NCBI GenBank assembly: GCA_030549175.1
Contig: JAUKUA010000002.1
Location: 1,674,001-1,738,000, forward strand
Direction: 5' to 3'
Source: Lasiosphaeris hirsuta
Lineage: Eukaryota; Ascomycota; Sordariomycetes; Sordariales; Lasiosphaeriaceae
DNA: 64,000 nucleotides
The first letter of the stretch is position 1. Every line of letters starts with the position of its first letter. The translations under genes were made by a program, and so were the position numbers. Below the pieces are notes generated by a model. It was not told where the DNA came from. It saw nothing but the letters and a program-made list of their open reading frames with translations, and made no database searches. Shown here one piece after another: positions 11,601-22,356 of this stretch.

Positions 11601-12173
11601 TAACTCAAATTCAATGCTCCGTGGCAACTCGAGAGCACAACTGTAGAGCAGTTGCAGTACGTTATGTTGTGGCAGCCTAAGATCATGCACGCCCAAGGTC
11701 TCTAAGCTGACCTGAGTAAAGGAAGGCAAGGTATACTGTCAGTCCCTTTCATATTTGTGTTGAGGGGGAGGGAGTTTCCAAACCTGAGAGATGACATATA
11801 TGGATCCCCACACGTAGCTCTGTGCCCGTGATGGGTCCTCACAACGCCGGGAGACGTTCAAAGCTAGAGGTTCTAGATGACTTTGAAGGTTCGCCACGGT
11901 ATGCTGGCAATTTTGGGGCAGTCTTAAATTCCTTAAACGCTCTGCCAAATGAGTGGCGCTGACGACGGCTCGAATGGTGATGATGTCTCGTGCATCAACT
12001 TCTGAAACAAGAGTTTCATAACTTTGAAATGTATGTGCTAGGTTGCTAACAGCAGGCTGCGGTGCACTTGGGTATGTAAGAAATATCAGTCAGCGCCTCC
12101 AGTCGCATTAATGACGCAGGAATGCATCAGGTGCCAATACCAGTAGCGAATTGAAAAGTGCAACTTACCCCAT
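8656..12173 (-). CDS. NB-ARC/TPR NLR-like STAND protein
   Basis: Fungal NLR-like signalling ATPase. Model, minus strand: 12173-12169, 12066-11784, 11711-11483, 11398-10823, 10754-9746, 9678-9247, 9182-8957, 8880-8656; 2985 bases, 994 residues. Residues 1-180 resemble the N-terminal domain (DUF7708-like) common in fungal STAND proteins. The NB-ARC follows: P-loop GFPGAGKS about 287-294, Walker B strand WMVIFDN, the VVTSRDR sensor strand, GLPLAV. TPR-type repeats fill the C-terminus (WYLYETGQFGRAA, LVGANLCNLGAAHGELGD). Two points are uncertain. The first exon would be only ATG plus two bases. The 64-bp intron 9246-9183 removes sequence that itself looks coding; the alternative is a frameshift there. 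No RIP-type stop was found, in contrast to the NACHT gene nearby. Confidence 0.8.
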
Positions 12174-13190
12174 TGCAACTGAATGAGAAGGGAAATGCGG
12201 TCGGACCCTAATGGAAAGTGGGTTTCGCCAATAGTTTCGGTGTCATGGTCTGAAAACCGACAAAGGGAGTGAGTGTCCTTGTGACAAGGGAAGACGGTGA
12301 AATAGACGCTCAGTGGACAAGGCTGGGCCAAGCAACTGCCGGGAGCCCTCCCACGGCGTGATTGAGGCTCTTCAGTTCGGACTAAGATTGCATAGGACGC
12401 CACTTTTATTACCGTGAGGGCGGAGCCTGATCAAGTTCGTCATCACTGGATTTCCACAGGTCCTCTCTTCCAAGCTCCGCCAGCCTACCAGATGTAGATC
12501 ATATTTTATGGCCGATTGCACCTTCTTGTCATGAGCCGCATTTGAGGGAGAGAGGGGTGGGTCACCACATCAGCCTGTAGATAGCCAAGGGCGGGTGATG
12601 TTGTGACCGCACGAATCGCTGAAATGTGGCGCCCTACCTCGACGTCCGGGGCGGCCACTGTTATTGGGAAGCTGCAGACCGGTGAAGCAGCCACCACCGA
12701 GCTCGACACTGTGTGTTTGAAAGGGCAGCCAACCCCCATTCTTCTGCCGAGACCCCAGCCGTGTGCCAAGACATGCCCCCGACACTGCCACTCACTGGGT
12801 GGCAATACCCAAGGCAAGGCTCCAGACCGAAAGATTCTCGGCGAGCATCCCATTTCGCTAATGTTCTCGGGTCCAATGTTCTATCATGGATTTCAGGCTG
12901 TCTCACTAAGCGCTAGTCCGAAATGCCAAAGCGCTCAAATGCTCGCCATGTGGTACATACCGAGCTGGAGAAAGGGGCCCTGCCCCCATTTGCCTTTCCA
13001 AATCCCAACATTGCGACCAATTCGGCCGGGCATGTCAGCATGGTAAATTTACCACATTTTACAGTTGTAAAAACCTATCATGAAAAATATCGGGAAAATG
13101 CTCCCAAATCTAGGGTCATTACAGGGCCCAAAATCCCTGGCCATAGCACACAGGAGCATCTGGATAGGGGGCTTTTTCCCCCCCGAAAGA
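12174..13190. other. intergenic, no gene recognised
   Basis: Upstream of the NLR-like gene. Several open frames of up to 147 codons overlap on both strands without family motifs or consistent splice sites. The AT content rises toward 13.05 kb. Confidence 0.4.
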
Positions 13191-13370
13191 ATAGGGGTAG
13201 TCTTGCTGTCAAAGCCCTGGATTACATAGCCTACATGGAATCTTTCAAACAGGGTAGGAGCCTGCCATCATGATCCTGGATTTCAAGGCCTACAGGGGGG
13301 TCCTTTTGATAGGGTGGTAGCCTACTATCACGGTCCTGGGTTCGAATTCCGACTTGGAAAAAGGGCTCCT
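13191..13370 (+). repeat. three tandem 60-bp units with tRNA B-box-like core
   Basis: Units begin at about 13191, 13251 and 13311 with an exact 60-bp spacing; each opens with an AGGGTRG-like start and has CCTGGRTT in the middle. The third unit contains GGGTTCGAATTCC, matching the pol III internal B box (GGTTCGAANCC). In the first two units the same place is changed to CCTGGATTACATAGCC and CCTGGATTTCAAGGCC. No full cloverleaf can be folded by eye and no clear A box is seen, so this is better read as a tRNA- or SINE-derived repeat than as a tRNA gene. Confidence 0.6.
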
Positions 13371-13866
13371 TTTTTACCCTTTTTTTAGGGCCTTGACATG
13401 ATGTCGGGGCTTGAAATACATGTCTCAATGCCAACAGGCCTAACATGGCTGTTACTATTATAACCATTGTAAATACCATGACCACTATAGATACTATTTT
13501 TTCGTCTTTTTTAATGTTAAGATAGGTAGGGTGTGTGGTATACATGCACGTTGCGACGCAATCTACTTGGAAAAAGAGAAACACCAAAAGTTAATCTCAA
13601 CATGCTGTTAAAATGGTAGTTCTAATGATGACCAGAGGGGGGCTTCTCCTGCTAGGTAGGCCTCTTGAAGCCATCATGGGGCGAATCCAACACCATCAGC
13701 AAAAGCCACCAAGAGCGCTCTGCGCGGATAATTTGGGCAGCCACATCATCTCCTACCTACCTGAACAACCACCATAGTCAGCCTGGGCAGCAGCAATTGT
13801 ATGTCCTTCAAGAGAAGGAACATCATATTCTTTTCCGTTTCTTTTTTCATAAGGACTACACTACGA
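13371..13866. other. AT-richer spacer, no gene
   Basis: Between the 60-bp repeats and the helicase relic. No open frame with recognisable content on either strand. Confidence 0.4.
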
Positions 13867-15700
13867 CTATTGACCTGTTCTACGCTCTTCAAAGAAACGC
13901 CCACGCTTATGCATGGCTAGCAATAGCCCCCGCAAGACCTTGTTCTTCTTAAACGTGAGAGTACTATCATTGCTATGTGCTGACTTCACAATTTTTGCTT
14001 GCTTCGTATGCCTAGCAGCGCTAGGGCCCATCAGACGGCCGGTGACGTTCATGTCTCCCACTAGGAGCAAGGCGGACCGCTGCCTAGCGATCATGGCATT
14101 GAGTCGGTTCTCGTTGATAGTGAAACCCGGTCGGGTATGGACGTTCGTCCTGAAAATGACAACCGCCATCTCGCCCTCACAGCCGTGGAACGTGTCGGCC
14201 GTTTGTACAAGAGGCATCTTGGCCAAAATCGGGCACTCGTTTTCCTTCAGAAGCGAGTTGGCAAAATCGGCGTTCGGTTTGTAGGGGGTCATCACCACGA
14301 TGTTGGAGGCATCGACTTTGCATTCTTGTACGAATGCTGAGAGCAGGGCGAGTGTCAGCGTCACATGTCCTCGGCACCGCTTTAACGTGCCAACCTTGAG
14401 GACGTCGGGTTCTAGAGTATGCATCCAGATGGGCTCTAGAGTTCCCTCAGCTGATGGCTTGAGGTCAGGGTACCTACCGCAAACCCATGTCTCAAATTTG
14501 CGACCCATGGCAAATTACGGCGTGTCGAGGGAGCATGATTCGCCGTACTTAAATCCCTCCTCCTTATAGATTAGGTCCCGAGCATAACCGAACATATCGT
14601 GACACATTCTGAGCTAGGTAGGTAGCCTGTTCAATGGGAGGCCGGATCCTTGGAGGAATGATAAGTCCGAGATCTTGCAGTTCAGGCGGAAGTGGTTTCG
14701 CCTGTCCTTGGTAATCGGCGTTAGTTGCGCCAGGTCGCCAGCCACGAAGAGAGGGCGGAGCGTATTGCCCCAGATTGAATAGGTCTGCTCTTGTTAGATA
14801 TGCGCCCTCACCTTTACGCTACGGGTAGACGGAGCCAGATTGGCAGGATGTCTCTGGAGATGTCAGGATCATGTCGGCTGTAAGAACGATCTCGAGGAGG
14901 TTCTGGATCTCGGCGAGTGCCAAAGTCTCTCCTCCCTCGTACTCCAGCCAGGAAATGTCGCCGCGTACGACATGTTGGCGATCACCGCTCGTCACAAGAG
15001 GCTCTTCACGATTGATCCAACCGTCGCTCAGGTGGCCGGGGTACAAAAATGGCGCACCGAAATTCACGGCCACAAGGTCTGCCGCGTCATGCAGTGTGAT
15101 CTCGGCAAGGCACAGCTTCTTGATGCTCCGCAGAACTTCAGGAATCTTGTCGGTGCCTGCAACATCACTGATATTCGCGTTGAACTTGTCGCGAGGGAGC
15201 TAGATCTGTACCCAAAGAGGGGTTTGGTGTTGGTACAAAATAGCTCGCAGGGGAGTACTTGCCTCAATTCTATACTCACGAGATAACATGAGCCGAGCAG
15301 CTTCTTTGGCATTGCTAGATGGCCGAAACACTACACCCAAACCGCTGTCTCTACTGCTCTCCGTCCAAAGGGAAACCGAGCGAGAAGCCGACCCAGGGAT
15401 CGGTGCCGGAGGTCGCCGCGACTAGTTTGACTGTTATATCGCTCTTAATGTTGCCAAGTTTCTTGCCACCTCCAATAAGTGGTGAGTCGAGCTCCTCAAA
15501 TGGTAGGAGGAGCGCTCGCTTAGCGAGGATTGACCCGTTTGAGTTTCTAAGATATGGAGCTTGTGCTTCCCTATCATCAAATTGGGCATGGCCTCTTGCG
15601 TTGTCGAATTGACATATTTCCCAGCACCATCCTTATCAATGGACGAAAAGAATGGAAAAATTTGCGAAGAGTGTAGAAGAAAAGAGGAGGGAACCGGGGG
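13867..15700 (-). pseudogene. SF1 (UPF1/Dna2-like, AAA_12) helicase relic
   Basis: Reading the minus strand, several helicase motifs are clear: IWGNTLRPLFVAGDLAQL (the GDxxQL motif III region), LPLNRLPT then LRM, GRKFETW, IVVMTPYKPNADF, TADTFHGCEGEM (motif V type), and RLNAMIARQRSALLLVGD (motif VI type, with R-x-R replaced). Two in-frame stops sit where related proteins have glutamine: TAG at 14616-14614 (T-stop-LRM) and TAA at 14517-14515 (TP-stop-FAM). The frame also breaks near 14780. Upstream, a diverged N-terminal portion with further stops extends to about 15.7 kb. It is a decayed copy of a fungal accessory helicase of the type often present in many copies, and it cannot make a full protein. 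Confidence 0.75.
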
Positions 15701-15712
15701 CCTCTCTCCCAA

Positions 15713-15950
15713 TACATCACTCTTTACCTATTTTACTTGCATTAAGCATATTGCTCAATTGTGTGGGTTTACCCCATCACCGGTATATATTCGACAATAT
15801 ATAAACCCCCGGCGATACCAGTTATATTATATTCCCTCCTTAATACGGTCGATATTTCTAATATCAATACTATATCTGGTTACTTTAAATTCCCTTGATA
15901 AGTACGGTATAAAGTTACCTTGAATTTGTAATATCAAAATATATTCAAAT
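15713..15950. other. AT-rich block
   Basis: Markedly A+T-rich, TA-dinucleotide-rich stretch (TATATT, ATATAT runs) directly 5' of the helicase relic. There is no coding signal. It is consistent with heavily RIP-mutated repeat DNA. Confidence 0.55.
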
Positions 15951-16023
15951 GGACGGTAACACTATGCCAGTAGGAACAAACATAGCCGCCGTAGTATTTA
16001 TAACAGACGTTCACCCAAAGGGG

Positions 16024-16180
16024 AATGGGGCACGAGTCGGCAACCCAGTGGATCTTGCCGACCATTCATGCATCCCACCAGCTTTGTCTTGGGCATCTGG
16101 ACAAACAACCTTGAGGCAAAAAAATCCAGATGTCCTGCAGATGACACCAGCACAAACGATCAAAAGGTCCAGAAGGGCCT
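16024..16180. repeat. dispersed relic, copy 2 (SDR-related)
   Basis: Block 16024-16104 resembles 3054-3131 (both contain GGCAACCCAG and CTTTGTCTTGGGCA). Block 16108-16140 resembles 3304-3336 (CCTTGAGGC, AGATGTC, TGCAG). Block 16141-16180 resembles 5637-5677 inside the SDR gene (shared GACACCAGCACAAACGATCA). On the minus strand this last part corresponds to the SDR strand reading LIVCAGV. It appears to be a decayed, internally deleted paralogue fragment. Confidence 0.6.
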
Positions 16181-16249
16181 CTTAGCGTTCAAAACCAGCC
16201 TTCAAAGATTAGGTCACACAAGATCGATCGTGTACTTGTACTTTGCCGA

Positions 16250-16688
16250 ATGATGCAGAGGTGTTTCGATCTCTTCACCGCGGGACTAGCCTATGGCGGT
16301 TTACACCGGCTGGCGTGGCGTCCGCCGGCCCAAACAGCGATTGAGACGCTCATATGGCGCATCTCTGGAATCGCAATTATTGTCTACGGTGCCGCGGTGG
16401 TGGCGCTTTTTTAAATCCTTCGGAATATTTCGAAGACAAGTGCGAGGTTCCGGTATCCGTGTGGTTGGAGGGGGGTTTGCGCTGGGGGATGATCTTTAGA
16501 AATGTAGGACGTACTCTTCAGAGGCCGGTTGTGTATTGGCTGTGGTAGGAATCGTTATCTCCGTTACGATATTATATATCCTGTCGAGGATCTATCTCGT
16601 CGTCGAGTTTTTTATTAGTGTCGGCTACTTGTCAGAATCAGTCTTTGCGACCCACCGCTGGGCCAAATACCTCCCCTACTTCAGCTAG
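16250..16688 (+). pseudogene. multi-TM fungal membrane protein fragment
   Basis: Three consecutive frames together read like the C-terminal part of a large fungal family of polytopic membrane proteins. The first gives LFTAGLAYGGLHRLAW and a hydrophobic segment RISGIAIIVYGAAVVALF. The second, one base shifted, gives NPSEYFEDKCEVPVSVW. The third gives VLAVVGIVISVTILYIL, then SRIYLVVEFFISVGYL and SESVFATHRWAKYLPYFS with a stop at 16686-16688. The order and the ending (RxYLVVExFxSxxYL, then SVFATxxWxKYxPxF) are typical of that family. Frame breaks near 16400 and 16500, together with the lack of the N-terminal domain, mark it as a relic, although an intron could explain the second break. Confidence 0.6.
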
Positions 16689-17161
16689 GGAAACGTATAA
16701 TAAGAGGTTGGCTCTGATGAGAGACAAATTGGATACCGTAGGGAAGTAGGGTAAAGGATGTAGGTTACTGTGAAATATATTTGTTCATGTGAGTGATGAG
16801 TCAGAATCGAGATAGGGACGTTGGTTGAATGGTTCATGAAAGTGAATATAATCCAGTCTTAGGCATCCTCAAGATACCACATACTCCGCCGATACGATAT
16901 TGTCTGATATAAAGTACTCCAGTAATAAAGCACCCCAGTAAGCGAGGTTCTTAATATCAGTTTTCCGAGACCTTCCGGCAAGAGGGCCCGCACAACTTGC
17001 CACTGGAAATGCTTCTGGAAGATCTTGGCAACCCTCAATGTTCAAGACTTGTGAGCACATCGTGCGGGTTCACAATCAAAGTGGAGAAACAGCCCTTGGA
17101 ATTTATTCGATACCGTCACTCTTTCAAGGTACCTCAATCCTAACCCATGCCACTACTCCCT
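16689..17161. other. spacer, nothing recognised
   Basis: Lies between the membrane-protein relic and the 3' end of the NACHT-ankyrin pseudogene. Short open frames only. Confidence 0.4.
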
Positions 17162-20100
17162 TTACTCAGCAGGATCCTCAGACTCCCCTGATTCCTGACC
17201 CCATATATCCTTAATGTATATAGCTGGAGCTGATTTGACAAGATCGATGGCAGTGTGGTGGCGAGAATCAACCAAATACTGCTCGAGCCTGGTGTTCTTT
17301 GAGTGGATAGCAAAACTTGCGAGAGGGGCGAAAGAGGCGTGATTAACGAGTCTCCAAATTTACTCCCTCCCCCAGCGTGTTTGTGGATTGAGTGGATCTT
17401 TTCCTCTGAGAAATCCCTCGACTTCGGTCTCCAGGTTCTCCAGGAACTCATCTGTGAGGTCGATATCCGTAATAATTCCCCGCAAGAATGCGAGCGGAAG
17501 TAGGCCGTGGGTTGTTGACTGTGAAATGAGGCCAGCTATTCCGGACCAGATGAGTGCCTGTACATCGTGATACGCTGCGGATGCGGGAGCTTCAAGTTCG
17601 ACGGGTGCGAAGCTTAAGTTCAAATCCCAAAGCATCTTCACTGCGAAGTCCGCTCTCTCTTTCTTAATGAAGGCGAAAAGTAGATTTGTAAGTTGGAGTG
17701 GTTCAATGGATTGAAAGTGCTTCCAAGAGTCGAGGATCAATGTATCAGTCTCTGGGAGGGTTAGGAAGAAATCGATGTTTCTACCCCGCCTAGTTGCATG
17801 AGCAAATGGTGTCCTTCCAGGAGGGGCCGAGTCCGGTAGAGTTGCAAGGGATGGTTCACGTGAATGAAGGATTCTGAGAATCTTGGAATTCCCCTCCCCC
17901 ACCGCGATAGAAAATGGTGTTCTGCCATCTCGAGCAGGCTTCCTTGGGTCGACCTTCCTGGAGGCCAGCAGTGCCTCTAAGGCAGCCTCTGATCCCTTGC
18001 GAGCAGCAATATGCAGCGGAGCTTAGCCTTGGTAATTCTCTTCCGAAAGAAGCCCTGCTCCGTATTTGATAAAGGCACTAAAAGGAGAATTTTTATGACA
18101 ACGATCGAAAAGGACATGCAGTGGTCCATCCCCTTCGTTATTTTTAAGAGCGAGTAAAGAACCATCGTCAAGTTCGAGGAGCTTCTTTATATTGAACTCG
18201 CTGGGCCGTTTTTTACGCGCCAGGACGTGGGTTGGAGTTTATCCTCTGAGATTTTTCCGTCCCAGTTCATGTTTATCCAGCTTCGAGAGGAGAAATGCGG
18301 CAACTGGTTCACAGCCATATATGCATGATATATGGAGCGCCGTGTTGCCATTTTTATCTTGGGCCACGAGATACGGATGCCAAATGTCCCTTGAGTATTC
18401 CAGATGCGCTCCGAAATTCAGTCCAAAAGCCACATCCAGCATCTCTACTCCGTCAGTACCCTTCATCCTATGAAAGGCGATGCTACGGAGTAGTTCACCA
18501 AATTTCAGTCGCTTTGGATACAATGAGTACCATGTAAGCAACGTTGGTAAAACCTCCTCAGAGCCTTTGAAAATTGCTTGGCGGATGGATGGGAGCAAAT
18601 CTCCACTAGTAAACGCTTGTTTTTCTTCATCAGTGGCAAGGTTGAAAAGCATCCAAAAGAAACCTAAGTCGTTATTCTTGATTGCTTCCCCGACCGCACT
18701 TAGGTAGCGCAGTCCCTTGCGTGTATCGAGAACCCCAGCTCCGTTTTGGGCGAGAAATCGGCAAACCTGAAATCGTCCTTTTCTTGCTGCTAAGACGATC
18801 GGGGTGAGGCCTCCTTTGTCCAAGTCGTTACCTGACCCCACACTACTAACGCTAACTCCGGCTGAAATATAGCGTTGCACCGCGGCCATATCACCTCTTC
18901 CACACGCTGACCAGATGTTGTCCGAGATGTTGCCGTTTGTGGGTTTGGGGAAAAGGTCCGGACTCGATGGAGGAGGGCGTTGACTTTGTTCATGGACATC
19001 AAGTTTTAATTGTGAGGTAAAACCTAGCGTCTCGCATAGCAAAATTCGTTGGAACATTTGAACGGACGATCATGTTCTACGATATGTTTGCTCCTTTCCG
19101 TCTCAGTTTTGAACCCAGAGGCAAAATAGTGACATGTTGTTTTGTGGCACTTGAATCGAGGTATCCCTTGTAGTGAGGTGAAGATCTGCTGCTCTCTATC
19201 GTCGAGTTCTGAGATGTTCATCTTTTCAATGACTGCCCTGATGAAGACTGTCCGCTGTTCCAATGCCGAGAGATCAAGAGAACTCTCGTAATCTTCGCGA
19301 GAACCTTCAGCTGTGTTTTGCCGTAGAGAGTCGTGGAGTGATGCCCCATTACTAGACTCGACACCGAAATGACTCAGGAACACGACCGCCGAAGCGATAA
19401 CTGCTATTAGTTTTTGTTCACTCAGCTCCCCGCTGTTGAGGAGCGTTTGGATATGATGGCGCCAGAAGGTTGTGGCATAGTCTTGTAACCCGAAGTAGCC
19501 GGTTCTCGCCGCTTTGAGAATCTCGGGAGCCTGTCGCCCGGGACGGAACGGGTGTGATGCCAGGTAGCGAGAGCAGATAACAGCCATTTTCGTATCTTCT
19601 TCTAGAAGGTTGAGTCTGCCGGAATGAATGAGGAATCTAGCATGGATAACAGAATTAGCGTGCCGCCATGTAAGCTACATGTACGTTGTGGGGCGTGGAG
19701 ATTCATGGACGGTGTGGCCTACCTCTTTGCAGTTGTATGAACAAGTCTGAGTGTAGACTCGGATACGTCACTTGGCTCAAGGTTGCATGGCTGAACTTCA
19801 ACCAGAGAGCCGCAAATATCCTTGCAATGTTCTGCCCGGCGCTTCTTGCCATCACATATTGCATTCTCCGGACTGATGCAAAACAGTGTCTGGATCTCCC
19901 TCCAATGTAGCGGACGAGCGGCGCAGGAAATCCAGCGTAAGATCTTCATCGCAGCATCACAACGCCGCGGCGGTGCCCGCTCAAGGATTCGAACCGCCAC
20001 ACGATGGTATCTAAGGTAGGTAAAATGTTAGGGTTTTGCTGTAAGGTATGCAGAAATCTGTAGCACTTACGCCTGCTCTAGTCCATTCGGGAAGTGCTCG

Positions 20101-21344
20101 CAAAGCTCATCCTCTAGATCAGCCTCAGAGCCCTGCTCCTGAAGATTTCCTAGTACTACACTCGCATATAGAAACATGCCTTGGAACAAGTTGTTAGAGG
20201 GTGCTAATGTCAATAACAAGGGAGTCTATCGCTTACCATCAGCAGCACCCATCACTTTCTCGAGAATTGACTGCCTCGACCGTTCATTAAGAGAGAATTT
20301 ATGACCTATGTCGGTTACCTTTTGTTGAACAAAGCGTAGAATGTCTTGTTTGTGGGACTCCATGCTGTCAAGGGCAATCGCAGGAACGGCTGACAGACAT
20401 CATTCTAAAGTGCCATCTCGCTGGCCCGAGATCAACAGGCGGATGTTTTCACCTTCAGCTTGACACGCCGGGATGGCAGTGCCACCAAACCAGTCGATGA
20501 TTTCTTCCGAGATCTCTCCCGACTGCGCGCTGGTTTTCTCACACTCATCTAAGCCGTCTAGCACGATGAAGCAGAGCCGTTGGCTCTTCAAGGTTTCGAC
20601 CACGAGCTCTTGAAGCTTCGGTAGGGAGCGTAGTTGTGGATGGCTCGGGGACGAATACTTCTGGTGAAGTTGTTGCGGTAAACTGTCGTCCTGGTAAAGA
20701 AGCTGCGCCAACAGCGCCCGAAGTAAAACTGTCATGGAAGTTCTGCTCTCGTTGCCATGTCGGAAATAGCAGAACAGAACGGGCTCTTTGGTTTCAGATC
20801 TCAAGTGATCAATGATACGTGACGCCATGACTGATTTGCCTGTGAGAGTTAGCATGTCTTTGCTGAGCCCCAATATGTGGCCAACAAGCCTACCTGCTCC
20901 CGGCTTTCCATGCACATACAGCATGTAGGCCGCTTTATTCTGCCTCTGATACCAATCCAAGAAGCGCTTGTCACTGAACACGCTGTCACCTGTCCCCTTG
21001 AACCGTTTCGCCGCGGCCTGCAGTTGGTCTGACTCGCAATCAGGAGGATCGAGTTTCTCCCCGATGGAAGTCTTGATTGCGAGAAGGTTCTCTTGTTGCT
21101 GTTTCAAGTCTTACTCTTCTGACTTCTAGTCATGCTCATACAGCTGACTAGAGAGTTGTCGGTATGTATTCTGTATCTCGAGCAGAACCCTCTGAGAATT
21201 GTTGTTGTCCACACGGGTCCTCAGCATAACAGAGAACGGGCTATACTGGGACTGTCTCTGCCACAGCGCATCACACCGCATGCCCTTGGGTATCCCTAGC
21301 GATATATCGCCTAGGTATCGAAACGGTGATGAACGAACCGTCAT
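17162..21344 (-). pseudogene. NACHT-ankyrin STAND (NLR-like) gene, RIP-type damage
   Basis: Minus strand from about 21344. N-terminal helix QNTYRQLSSQLYEHD; NACHT with Walker A VHGKPGAG-KS split by an intron (about 20.85-20.90 kb); Walker B LCFIVLDGLDECE; LLISGQRDG; then the conserved helical part (LRLVHTTAKR, intron, FLIHSGRLNLLEED), a C2H2-like zinc-binding stretch (CHKTTCHYF...H) and ankyrin repeats (GLTPIVLAARKG, GNTALHISCIYG, GRTPFSIAVGEG) ending near 17162. Five stops: TAG 21128-21126, TAA 21113-21111, TGA 20402-20400, TAA 18241-18239 and TAA 18025-18023. Four sit where glutamine is expected and one (TGA) where arginine is expected. The two ankyrin ones hit the Q of G-Q-TP and G-Q-AP. 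A one-base frame break lies near 19024. The gene is otherwise highly readable, so the damage is young. The 5' end runs into the HET relic. Confidence 0.85.
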
Positions 21345-22222
21345 GCGGCTGCTCCGAAGCTCGAGCCTACTTGCTGCGCCGATCTCGTCGAGTGAGATAT
21401 ACCGTCTCTGGCGAGCAGCTGTCCAGGATTACACGTCTCGGGTGTTCACAAAAGACACAGACAGATTCGTTGCAATTTCCGGCATTGAGCAGAGACTAGC
21501 GACCCTACTCAACGACGAGTCTGTCGTGGGCATCTGGAAAAAGGACGCTCTTAGGTTGCCTCTTGTGGACCACCATCAGCCCACACGAGTCCTCCCCGCC
21601 AGGCGACCTTGTGGCACCCACATGGTCTTGGCTCTCAGTGAATACGATGGTCCAATACCGGCTGTTCAGTTTGAATAGCACCGCGCAGCAGGAGGCGCGT
21701 GAGGAATCGGCACTTAACCCGGTCGCCGAGGTGCTAGACATGTACACAAATCCGACGTATACGATTAGTGGCACCAGCTTCACCGGAAAAGTCACGATAA
21801 AGGGGCCGCTCGTCGATGTGATACTAACCCCTTGGGATAACATCCTGCTAGGGCATCAAAAAGGGTCAGTCAGTACTCGGATCCTAGCCGAAAAGTACGG
21901 AGTACGAAGCAATAAAGACGAATGGCCACCCAAACTCGATGAGATATGGACAACGCCGATGAACCCTGACTTTGCGAGACCTAGAAACTTGGTACGTGAA
22001 AAGGTCCAGGATTATGAGCGTGAAGCTGGACGGCGTTTTGTGGACGCCAAATGCCTCATACTCTATTTGCGATTTTGGGGAGGAAGTGACATTCATTATT
22101 GTCTCGTACTGTGTGGCACTAGCAGAGCGGATGAGTACAGACGTGTCGGGACTTGCGAACTTGAGGTTTACAGCATCCTGCTCAGGGAATTCCAGAGTGT
22201 CGAGACATTGTACATTGTCTAG
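21170..22222 (+). pseudogene. HET-domain protein, 3' part only
   Basis: Plus-strand frames match the C-terminal half of a heterokaryon-incompatibility (HET) protein: a degraded TL-stop-E followed by LLLSTRVLSITENGLYWDC (family R-x-W-x-x-Q-E-x-x-L-S-x-R), then EIYRLWRAAVQDYTSR, KDTDRFVAISGIEQRL, VGIWKKDAL, a one-base shift near 21553, then LVAPTWSWLSV (the P-x-W-S-W motif) and a long C-terminal tail to 22222. The upstream half with the YxALSYxWG and DxxCI motifs is absent; that space is occupied by the oppositely oriented NACHT gene. Truncation plus a frame break and an in-frame TGA mean it is non-functional. Confidence 0.8.
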
Positions 22223-22356
22223 GATTCTATCGACAATGGGTGGATCAATGTGGGGCGTTATGCTGGGCAAACACAGATAATGAGATATTCACATTCACCT
22301 CCCCCTCTCCCTTCTCCCTTCTTCTTTTCCTTCTCCTCGTACATACCAACGACATG

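Noticed and set aside
13191..13370. CRISPR-like array
   Set aside because: Units are contiguous without spacers and diverge along their whole length; the host is a fungus. The (AACGAG)n and 11-bp arrays are likewise simple tandem repeats.
13310..13385. A tRNA gene suggested by GGTTCGAATTCC
   Set aside because: No acceptor stem, D arm or clear A box could be paired around it, and it belongs to a tandem 60-bp repeat.
18990..19060. Programmed frameshift in the NACHT-ankyrin gene
   Set aside because: No slippery site or structure is evident and the same gene has five nonsense codons; ordinary mutation is simpler.
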